From assembly GCA_028288875.1 (NCBI GenBank), contig JAQGHK010000120.1, positions 1-6,652 of the forward strand: a stretch of DNA of 6,652 nt, in the 5' to 3' direction. Below are positions 1 to 5,402 of the stretch, piece after piece. Origin of the DNA: Phycisphaerales bacterium (lineage in GTDB: Bacteria; Planctomycetota; Phycisphaerae; Tepidisphaerales; Tepidisphaeraceae). Within the stretch, counting starts at the first letter, position 1; each line of letters starts with the position of its first letter. Below the pieces are notes generated by a model. The model saw nothing but the letters and a program-made list of their open reading frames with translations, did no database searches and was not told where the DNA came from. The translations under genes were made by a program, and so were the position numbers.

Positions 1-61
1 CGTCTTGCGGCTCGCCGAGATATCATCTCTCGAGATTGAGGGATAATTAATAGAGTTCTCT
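1..61. other. Leader or end of upstream gene before E1-beta
   Basis: No gene start is visible here and all three plus frames reach a stop by position 50, so at most the last few codons of an upstream gene are present. A 2-oxoacid dehydrogenase E1-alpha gene would be the expected neighbour, but these codons are too few to identify it. The stretch is AT-richer than the coding DNA around it. It holds three alternating copies of a 5-base word (GAGAT 17-21, ATCTC 25-29, GAGAT 32-36) that could form two competing small hairpins. A GATAAT resembling a -10 box lies at 42-47 with no convincing -35 box. Shine-Dalgarno candidates are GAGGGA at 38-43 (distant) and AGAG at 52-55. Confidence 0.4.
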
Positions 62-1045
62 ATGCCAGTCATCCAATTCCGTGAAGCCCTCCGCGCCGCC
101 ATGACTGAAGAGATGGAGCGCGACGAAAACGTCTTCCTGATGGGCGAAGAAGTCGCCCAGTACCAGGGGGCGTACAAAGTCTCCAAGGGCATGCTTGAAA
201 AGTTCGGGCCGGAGCGCGTGCTCGATACGCCGATCAGCGAAGCCGCCTTCACCGGCCTGGGCGTCGGGGCGGCCATGGTCGGCATGCGGCCGATCGTGGA
301 GTACATGAGCTGGTCGTTCACGCTCGTCTGCCTCGATCAGATCGTGAACAACGCCGCCAACGTCCGCTACATGTCCGGCGGCCAGGTGAAGGTGCCGATC
401 GTCCTGCGCGGCGGTAACGGCATCGCCCACCAGCTCGGCGCGACGCATAGCCACCGCGTCGAAACCATCTACGCCCGCATCCCCGGCCTGATCGTTGTCT
501 GCCCTAGCACGGCTTACGAAGCCAAGGGCCTGCTCAAAAGCGCCATCCGCTGCGACGACCCGGTCATCTTCCTCGAAAGCGAGAAGATGCTGGCCGACAA
601 GGACGAAGTGCCGGACGAGGAATACACCATTCCGATCGGCGTCGCGAAGATCGAACGCGAAGGCAAAGACGTCACCATTCTCAGCTACGGCCGCACGCTC
701 GCCCGCTCGGTTCGCCCGGCCGTCAAAGTCTTGGAAGACGCCGGCTTTGATCCGGAAGTGATCGACCTGCGGACGCTCCGCCCGCTGGACGTCGACACCA
801 TCGCCAAGAGCATCAAGAAGACGCACCGCTGCGTGATCGTCGACGAAGACTACGGCTACTGCGGCATGGGCGATGGCATCATCGGCAAGCTGCACAAGCT
901 GTGCTTCGATGATCTGGATGCCCCGATCGAGCGCATCTATTCCGACGAAATTCCGGTCCCGTTCAACCACTACATGGAAGAGGCCATGCTGCCGTCCGTA
1001 GAGAAGATCGTGGAAGCCGTTCAGACCGCCTGCTACCGAAAGTAA
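62..1045 (+). CDS. pdhB: 2-oxoacid (pyruvate) dehydrogenase E1 component, beta subunit
   Basis: This is the beta subunit of an alpha2beta2 thiamine-diphosphate E1. With an alpha partner it decarboxylates pyruvate or a related 2-oxoacid and reductively acylates the lipoyl group of E2, in the cytoplasm. The 327 residues match the usual length. Family landmarks are the MGEEVAQYQGAYKV block (27-40), DTPISEAAF (55-63) with E60, equivalent to the glutamate that contacts the thiamine aminopyrimidine ring, YMSGG (103-107), and GATHS (126-130) with H129, equivalent to the conserved active-site histidine. The C-terminal transketolase-like domain contains VIDLRTLRPLD and LDAPIERI. The overall style, including AKGLLKSAIR and VPDEEY, recalls cyanobacterial and plastid E1-beta. 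The E2 gene begins 5 bp downstream. The alpha subunit is not in the window. A branched-chain or acetoin substrate cannot be excluded from sequence alone, but linkage to a lipoyl E2 and E3 favours pyruvate. Confidence 0.96.
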   Translation: MPVIQFREALRAAMTEEMERDENVFLMGEEVAQYQGAYKVSKGMLEKFGPERVLDTPISEAAFTGLGVGAAMVGMRPIVEYMSWSFTLVCLDQIVNNAANVRYMSGGQVKVPIVLRGGNGIAHQLGATHSHRVETIYARIPGLIVVCPSTAYEAKGLLKSAIRCDDPVIFLESEKMLADKDEVPDEEYTIPIGVAKIEREGKDVTILSYGRTLARSVRPAVKVLEDAGFDPEVIDLRTLRPLDVDTIAKSIKKTHRCVIVDEDYGYCGMGDGIIGKLHKLCFDDLDAPIERIYSDEIPVPFNHYMEEAMLPSVEKIVEAVQTACYRK

Positions 1046-1050
1046 GAGCC

Positions 1051-1296
1051 ATGCCCGCTGATATCACCATGCCCCAGCTCTCGGACACGATGACCGAGGG
1101 AACGCTCGTCAAATGGCTCGTTAAAGAAGGCGACGCCATCAAGGCCGGCCAGATCGTGGCGGAAGTCGAGACCGACAAAGCCACGATGGAAATGGAAAGC
1201 TTCGACAGCGGCACGCTGGCGCTGATCCTGATTAAAGAAGGCGAAAAAGCCCCCGTCGGCGGCGCGATCGCCACGCTGACCAAGGCCGGCGAAAAG
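1051..1296 (+). repeat. Lipoyl-domain duplication, copy 1 (E2 N-terminus)
   Basis: The first 82 codons of the E2 gene and the first 82 codons of the E3 gene (5157-5402) are a direct repeat at protein level. A gap-free hand alignment gives about 63 identical residues of 82, including all of residues 35-49 around the lipoylated K43. Many differences at DNA level are at third positions, so the copies are old enough to have drifted or are held together by selection or gene conversion. Confidence 0.8.
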
Positions 1297-2394
1297 CTGG
1301 AGGCCGCCCCGGCCAAACCCGCCGCCGCCGCGAAGCAATCGACCGCGAAGGCCGAAGCCGGCGAAGCTGAATCACCGAAGAATGATCCGCACGCCGCTGC
1401 GGCATCGTCAGCGACAGCGACCGTGAGCGCGCCGCCTGCAGCGCCGGCTGCCACGGCATCGAACGGCCACGGCGGTTCCAACGGTAGCGGCGAGCGCTTG
1501 ATCGCCAGCCCGCTCGCCAAGCGTGTCGCCGCGGATCTCGGCGTCGAAATCGGCACCGTCAAAGGCTCCGGCCCCAACGGCCGCATCGTTCAAGCCGATG
1601 TGATGGCCGCCGCGGAAGCGAAGAAGTTCGCCCCGGCTGCTGGTGCAAAAGGCGCGAAGCCCACGCCGCCGCCGATGCCCACGCGCGTCGCCAATGGCCA
1701 GACCGAAAAGGTCACGCTCAGTAAGATGCGCATCGCCATCGCGAGCGCGCTGCAGCGGTCCAAGCAGAACATCCCGCACTTCTACGAGACGATCGACATC
1801 GATATGACGCAGGCCACCAGCCTGCGCAAGAAGCTGCTCGATATGTTCGAGAAAAAGGAAGGCATCCGCATCAGCATTGGCGACATCATCGCCAAGGCCG
1901 TTGCCTGTGCTCTCAAGGCCGTGCCGCAGCTCAATAGCACGTTCGACGAGAAGACTAACACCGTCACCCGCTTCGGCGACGTGAACCTCGGCATGGCCGT
2001 CGCGCTGCCGGACGGCCTGATCGTCCCAGTGCTTCGCAACATCGATCAGATGAGCTTCAAAGAAATCCGCATTCGCTCGGCCGAACTCGTCGACCGCGCC
2101 CGCGCTCAGAAGCTCAAGCGCGAAGAGATGAGCGGCGCGACGTTCACCGTCAGCAACCTCGGCCTGATGGGTATCCGCGAGTTCAGCGCGATCGTGAACC
2201 CGCCGGAAGTCGGCATTCTGGCCATCGGCGCGAGCGAAGACAAAGCCGTCGTCAAGAACGGCCAGATCATCGTGCAGAACCGCATGACCGTGACGCTGTC
2301 GTGCGATCACCGCGTCATCGACGGTGCCGTCGCGGCCAACTTCCTCGTCAGCCTCAAGGGCTTCCTGGAAGAGCCGGCGTTGATGCTGATGTAG
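1051..2394 (+). CDS. pdhC: Dihydrolipoamide acyltransferase (E2) of the pyruvate dehydrogenase complex
   Basis: This is the core of the complex. It carries the acyl group on a swinging lipoyl arm and transfers it to CoA. The 447 residues read as one lipoyl domain (about 1-80, lipoyl lysine K43 in ETDKATME), an Ala/Pro/Gly-rich flexible linker (about 83-147), a peripheral subunit-binding domain for E1/E3 (about 150-187, with SPLAKRVAADLGV and GSGPNGRI), a second linker rich in Ala, Pro and Lys (about 190-212), and a catalytic domain to the C-terminus. The catalytic HxxxDG is present as H420-R-V-I-D424-G. The length and single lipoyl domain match the mitochondrial or alphaproteobacterial type rather than multi-lipoyl enterobacterial E2. 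The start codon lies 5 bp after the E1-beta stop, so co-translation is likely. The lipoyl domain closely matches the one fused to E3 at 5157. The acyl specificity (acetyl) is inferred from family and context. Confidence 0.96.
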   Translation: MPADITMPQLSDTMTEGTLVKWLVKEGDAIKAGQIVAEVETDKATMEMESFDSGTLALILIKEGEKAPVGGAIATLTKAGEKLEAAPAKPAAAAKQSTAKAEAGEAESPKNDPHAAAASSATATVSAPPAAPAATASNGHGGSNGSGERLIASPLAKRVAADLGVEIGTVKGSGPNGRIVQADVMAAAEAKKFAPAAGAKGAKPTPPPMPTRVANGQTEKVTLSKMRIAIASALQRSKQNIPHFYETIDIDMTQATSLRKKLLDMFEKKEGIRISIGDIIAKAVACALKAVPQLNSTFDEKTNTVTRFGDVNLGMAVALPDGLIVPVLRNIDQMSFKEIRIRSAELVDRARAQKLKREEMSGATFTVSNLGLMGIREFSAIVNPPEVGILAIGASEDKAVVKNGQIIVQNRMTVTLSCDHRVIDGAVAANFLVSLKGFLEEPALMLM

Positions 2395-2415
2395 GCCATA
2401 AAATCGGAACCAATC

Positions 2416-3099
2416 ATGCGGACGGCCGTCGCGTTTTTTGTCGCCGTCGGTGTCGTCATGGGCTGCGATCATTCGCCGTCCGCCGCAAATGATTCGCATG
2501 CCGTGCCGTTTTTGGCGCTTGGCGATTCCTACACCATTGGCGAACATGTCCCCGATACCGAACGCTGGCCGGTTCAATTGGCCGCCCGCCTTCGTGCTCG
2601 TGGTGTGGATGTCGGCGACCCGAGAATCGTTGCCCGTACGGGTTGGACGACCGATGAACTATCGGCGGCGATGGATGAAACTGAACTTCACGGACCCTAC
2701 AGGCTCGTTACTCTGCTCATTGGCGTGAACGACCAATTCCGCGGCGGCGCGCCGGAAGTCTATCGCCCGAAGTTTGCCGCGATGCTGGAGCGAGCCATCG
2801 CACTCGCCGGCGGCAAGCCGCAGGCGGTGCTGGTGCTTTCGATTCCAGATTGGGGCGTGATGCCGTTCGCCGAAGGGCGCGATCGGTCTGCCATCGGCCA
2901 GCAGATCGACGCATTCAACGACGTTGGTCGCGATGAATGCGCCAAGCACGGCGTAGGTTTCGTGGATGTCACGCCTGTCTCTCGCGAGGCGACGACACAG
3001 CCGTCGCTCGGCGCGGTCGATGGCCTACACCCGAGCGGCACACAATACGCCCGCTGGGCTGCGTTGGCCGACGCAGCACTGCGGGCGCCCGCACAATAG
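2416..3099 (+). CDS. SGNH/GDSL-family hydrolase, predicted lipoprotein
   Basis: This is a predicted secreted esterase-type hydrolase; the substrate is unknown. All four SGNH blocks are visible in its 227 residues: GDS at 36-38 (nucleophile S38), the block II glycine at G76 in ARTGW, GVND at 103-106 (oxyanion N105), and DGLH at 202-205 (catalytic D202 and H205). The N-terminus has R2, a hydrophobic stretch (about 3-14) and a lipobox-like VMGC with C17, so it is probably a lipid-anchored envelope protein. The LALGDSYTIGE start of the domain resembles small single-domain SGNH esterases of the TesA-like type. It begins 21 bp after the E2 stop, behind a weak GGAA at 2406-2409, and has no visible promoter of its own, so it is probably transcribed with E1-beta and E2. 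No catalytic connection to the dehydrogenase complex is apparent. Acyl esterase, lysophospholipase and carbohydrate deacetylase activity are all possible. Confidence 0.88.
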   Translation: MRTAVAFFVAVGVVMGCDHSPSAANDSHAVPFLALGDSYTIGEHVPDTERWPVQLAARLRARGVDVGDPRIVARTGWTTDELSAAMDETELHGPYRLVTLLIGVNDQFRGGAPEVYRPKFAAMLERAIALAGGKPQAVLVLSIPDWGVMPFAEGRDRSAIGQQIDAFNDVGRDECAKHGVGFVDVTPVSREATTQPSLGAVDGLHPSGTQYARWAALADAALRAPAQ

Positions 3100-3129
3100 C
3101 GGCAGCGGGGTATTCCGACGATCGCTATT
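3095..3129. terminator. Possible bidirectional terminator between convergent genes
   Basis: A perfect 7-bp inverted repeat (AATAGCG at 3095-3101, CGCTATT at 3123-3129) spans the two convergent stop codons with a 21-base loop. A second hairpin lies just beyond it, GCGCCG (3133-3138), loop ACAG, CGGCGC (3143-3148), inside the last codons of the protease gene. Neither is followed by a clear T-run, so intrinsic termination is only a weak suggestion. Confidence 0.3.
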
Positions 3130-4144
3130 ATTGCGCCGACAGCGGCGCGTGCAATCGCATCATTGAAACCGCCGAGAGCGCTGCGATCAGCGTGACGTAG
3201 GTGTACGTCGCTTTCCAGCTGCCCTGCGGGTCGGACTTATCGCTGATGGCGCGGGAGATGGCGAGCAGGCCGATCAGAATCAGCATGCCGTCGTGGATGA
3301 AGAACCACGCCGCCGCGACTACGCCGGCCCCGATCAGCTTCTGCGTGCGCGACATGGCGTGAAACCCGCGGCCGCCGTCGAGTGAGCCGAAGGGCAGCAG
3401 ATTGAAGAGATTGATCCACGCACCAAGTCCCGCCAGCGCAGCGAAGAATGGTTCTTTGGTGACGGCCCACAAACCGATGCAAGCGAGCGCCGCCCCGAGC
3501 CCGTAAATCGGCCCGGCTAAACCGATCTCGGCATCTTCCTTCGGATTCACAATCTGTTGCTGCAACCGAATCACCGCACCCAGCCCGGGGATGAACATGG
3601 GCGCACCAGCTTTAAAGCCGTACCGGCGCAGCGCGATGACGTGGCCCATCTCATGAACGTAGATCGACAGCACCACGCCGACGGCGAACGGCCAGCCCCA
3701 GATGGTCCAGTAGACGCCGGCGGACAGCGCCATGCTCGCCAGGGTGCTGAGCTTGCCGAGGCCGAAGAACAGCGCCTTGAGCTTCCAGAGGAACACGCCA
3801 ATCGCGCCGGCGCCTGCGACGCCGCGCGAGACCGGCGATCGGTTTCCGCCAGCGCTCGCCGCCGGCGCGGGCGAACCTGCGACCTGCTCATCGAGCGCTG
3901 TGATGCGGGCGGCAATCACCTGAAACTGCCGCGAGCCGTGCGGTAGCAGCGCCAGCGCTTCGCGCCAGGCCGTGAGGGCACCGCTAACGTCGCCCTTCTC
4001 GGTCGCGATTCGCGCCTGCTCGGCCAGCGATTGGAGCGCGTCGGCGTACAATAGCCGGCCGCACTGCGGGCAGGCGACCATCATCGGCGCGAGTTGCGTT
4101 CCGCACTGCGGGCAGGCAGGCGGGGGGCCATTCGGGTCGGTCAA
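3128..4144 (-). CDS. M50 site-2-type intramembrane metalloprotease with N-terminal zinc ribbon
   Basis: This is a predicted polytopic membrane protease that cuts within or near transmembrane helices; no substrate is indicated. The 338 residues start with two CPQCG motifs (C11/C14 and C25/C28), a zinc ribbon. A soluble helical stretch follows (about 36-88) whose GDVSGALTAWREALALLP resembles a TPR unit, then a Pro/Ala-rich linker, then the membrane domain. Zinc ligands are H164 and H168 of HEMGH within a membrane segment. The second motif NLLPFGSLDGG (248-258) supplies D256. LAGP (209-212) is also typical of the family. About five to six hydrophobic segments fit between 130 and 330. I chose the TTG start because it overlaps the upstream stop as TTGA and has GGGAG six bases upstream. 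An ATG at 4243 would add an Arg/Pro-rich extension inside the previous gene. It is probably translationally coupled to the zinc-ribbon membrane protein before it. Confidence 0.88.
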   Translation of the reverse strand: MTDPNGPPPACPQCGTQLAPMMVACPQCGRLLYADALQSLAEQARIATEKGDVSGALTAWREALALLPHGSRQFQVIAARITALDEQVAGSPAPAASAGGNRSPVSRGVAGAGAIGVFLWKLKALFFGLGKLSTLASMALSAGVYWTIWGWPFAVGVVLSIYVHEMGHVIALRRYGFKAGAPMFIPGLGAVIRLQQQIVNPKEDAEIGLAGPIYGLGAALACIGLWAVTKEPFFAALAGLGAWINLFNLLPFGSLDGGRGFHAMSRTQKLIGAGVVAAAWFFIHDGMLILIGLLAISRAISDKSDPQGSWKATYTYVTLIAALSAVSMMRLHAPLSAQ

Positions 4145-4956
4145 GCAAGGCTCCCGACCGGCCCGGCCGGCGAAGCACCGCCGAGGCGGTATGGACCGGT
4201 AATCGGCAGGGCGAAGCGGCGATTCAGTTTCCACGCCTGCCATAGGGCGAATCCGATGATCAGCAGCCCGATGATGTTCTGCGTCCCCGCCAGGAACGGC
4301 GCGGCGAGCGAAACGGCAAACACCAAGGCCACCAGCAACACGACCGCCGCCGCCAGTTTCGGCAAGCTCGGCCGCTGGTGCGGTGCGGCCGCTGGCGCGG
4401 TCGTGGCGGGCGCGGCTTCACCCGCTTTGGTGGCGGCGGAATGAATGGCGGCAGGCGTGCCGTCGCTCGCGGGCTGCGTCGCGGCCCGGTCGTGCGCGCC
4501 GGCCAGAAGCGCCTGCGTGACGTCCGGCATGTAATTGGCGGCGATCCCGCAATACGTCAGCAGCACGGCAATGACTTGGTACGCTCGCCCGCCCCGATTG
4601 CCGGAGCCGATGCGCACGGCCTTGCCGACGAGGAAGCCGACCAGGATGGCGATCAGCCCGATCTCCATATTCGCGATGATGCGCACGCCGTACCAGATCA
4701 CCGCGCCGAGCAAGGCGGCCGCGGTGCCCAGTCCGATCGCTTTGGCGAGCCGCATCGGGCGGCGGCCGCGTGCTCCGGGCTGGAGGATGTCGCGGCATGC
4801 GGCGCACAGCGGATGGTTGCCGATGGCGTAATATTCGTCGCCGATCGGCTGCTTGCATCGCGCGCAGGTCGCGACCGTAGCCCCGGCCGCGTTCACGGCG
4901 GGTTCGCTGGTATTGAATTGAAGATCGTGGTCGGCCGGTTCGATAGGAGAAGTCAT
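4141..4956 (-). CDS. Zinc-ribbon multi-pass membrane protein, function unknown
   Basis: I do not recognise a named family. The 271 residues begin with a hydrophilic segment, then a four-cysteine zinc-binding module, CARC (C31, C34) and CAAC (C51, C54), with H48 beside it, giving a treble-clef or B-box/LIM-like look. Hydrophobic segments lie at about 71-95, 98-116, 125-143, 200-222 and 226-244, so roughly five membrane spans. A low-complexity Ala/Pro/Thr linker (about 155-197) separates the first three from the last two. The C-terminus carries a basic patch and LPITGPYRL (250-258). The ATG at 4956 is preferred over upstream in-frame starts (such as 5064) because the extra residues are Arg/Cys/Pro-rich and lie in the promoter region. 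Its stop overlaps the start of the M50 protease gene by four bases, so the two products probably act together. This protein could be an adaptor, regulator or substrate of the protease, but that is inference. Confidence 0.78.
   Translation of the reverse strand: MTSPIEPADHDLQFNTSEPAVNAAGATVATCARCKQPIGDEYYAIGNHPLCAACRDILQPGARGRRPMRLAKAIGLGTAAALLGAVIWYGVRIIANMEIGLIAILVGFLVGKAVRIGSGNRGGRAYQVIAVLLTYCGIAANYMPDVTQALLAGAHDRAATQPASDGTPAAIHSAATKAGEAAPATTAPAAAPHQRPSLPKLAAAVVLLVALVFAVSLAAPFLAGTQNIIGLLIIGFALWQAWKLNRRFALPITGPYRLGGASPAGPVGSLA
4151..4155 (-). promoter_or_regulatory. Ribosome binding site deciding the TTG start of the M50 protease
   Basis: On the minus strand, GGGAG is followed by six bases (CCTTGC) and then TTG. 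The TTG overlaps the TGA stop of the preceding gene as TTGA. The good Shine-Dalgarno match and ideal spacing support this non-ATG start and suggest reinitiation or translational coupling. Confidence 0.65.
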
Positions 4957-5013
4957 TCGGATCTCAGACGGAAATGGTGCATCGCACAACGGCGACGCGC
5001 AACAGCGTCGGGC

Positions 5014-5042
5014 AGGATAAGGGCTTCCCCGCGAATGGTCCA
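5014..5042 (-). promoter_or_regulatory. Candidate promoter for the zinc-ribbon / M50 protease pair
   Basis: Read on the minus strand, TGGACC (5042-5037) and TATCCT (5019-5014) sit 17 bp apart. Each matches four of six bases of the sigma70 consensus. They lie about 60 bases upstream of the chosen ATG at 4956. It is the best candidate I found by eye, but matches of this quality arise easily by chance. Confidence 0.35.
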
Positions 5043-5096
5043 CGTTTCGACCATCGCTCGACACCGGCCGATCCCAATACCGTGCCCGGCGGGTGA

Positions 5097-5125
5097 ATGA
5101 CAGCCGCCCGCCAGTGCTCTATAAT
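5097..5125 (+). promoter_or_regulatory. Sigma70-type promoter for the E3 gene
   Basis: ATGACA (5097-5102, five of six bases of the -35 consensus) and TATAAT (5120-5125, a perfect -10) are separated by 17 bp. Transcription would start near 5132 and give a leader of about 25 bases. The leader contains a Shine-Dalgarno GGAG (5149-5152) four bases before the ATG at 5157. An AT-rich hexamer of this quality stands out in such GC-rich DNA. Confidence 0.7.
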
Positions 5126-5156
5126 CCGGGGCTCGATTCACCCCAGTTGGAGCGCT

Positions 5157-5402
5157 ATGCCCGCAGAAATCACTATGCCTCAGCTTTCGGACACGATGAC
5201 CGAAGGCACGATCGTCAAATGGGTCAAGAAAGAGGGCGACGTCCTCAAGGCAGGCGACATCGTCGCTGAAGTCGAGACCGACAAAGCCACGATGGAGATG
5301 GAAACCTTCGAGGCAGGGACGCTGGCAGCCATTCTGGTGCCCGAGGGCGGCAAAGTTCCGGTCGGTGGAGCGATTGCGCTGATCGCTAAGTCCGGCGAAA
5401 AA
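5157..5402 (+). repeat. Lipoyl-domain duplication, copy 2 (E3 N-terminus)
   Basis: This is the counterpart of 1051-1296. It encodes a complete lipoyl domain with K43 in the invariant ETDKATMEME context. Substitutions relative to the E2 copy are mostly conservative (D4E, L19I, L23V, I30L, D52E). The less conservative ones are V24K, Q34D, K62P and E65G. Confidence 0.8.

Noticed and set aside
47..970. Minus-strand 307-codon frame opposite E1-beta
   Set aside because: It is antisense to a clearly conserved gene and has an Asp/Ala/Val/His-rich shadow composition with no family signal.
1408..2577. Long minus-strand open frame opposite the E2 gene (389 codons)
   Set aside because: It lies antisense to a certain E2 gene, its product is rich in His, Asp and Arg with no recognisable motif, and it has no start signal. 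It is a shadow produced by GC-rich codon bias.
4145..4243. N-terminal extension of the M50 protease to the ATG at 4243
   Set aside because: The extension is Arg/Pro-rich, lies inside the upstream coding region, and has a worse start context than the TTG with GGGAG.
4957..5064. Upstream extension of the zinc-ribbon gene to an ATG at 5064
   Set aside because: The extra 36 residues are Arg/Cys/Pro-rich and overlap the likely divergent promoter region. The ATG at 4956 gives a sensible hydrophilic N-terminus.
4378..5100. Plus-strand 240-codon frame opposite the zinc-ribbon membrane gene
   Set aside because: It is Arg/Gly/Ala-rich with no motif. The opposite strand shows paired CxxC motifs, clean membrane segments and an overlap with the next gene.
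5126..5156. Riboswitch or attenuator in the E3 leader
   Set aside because: The predicted leader is only about 25 bases. It contains a short GGGG/CCCC pairing (5128-5131 with 5140-5143), which is too small for a riboswitch.
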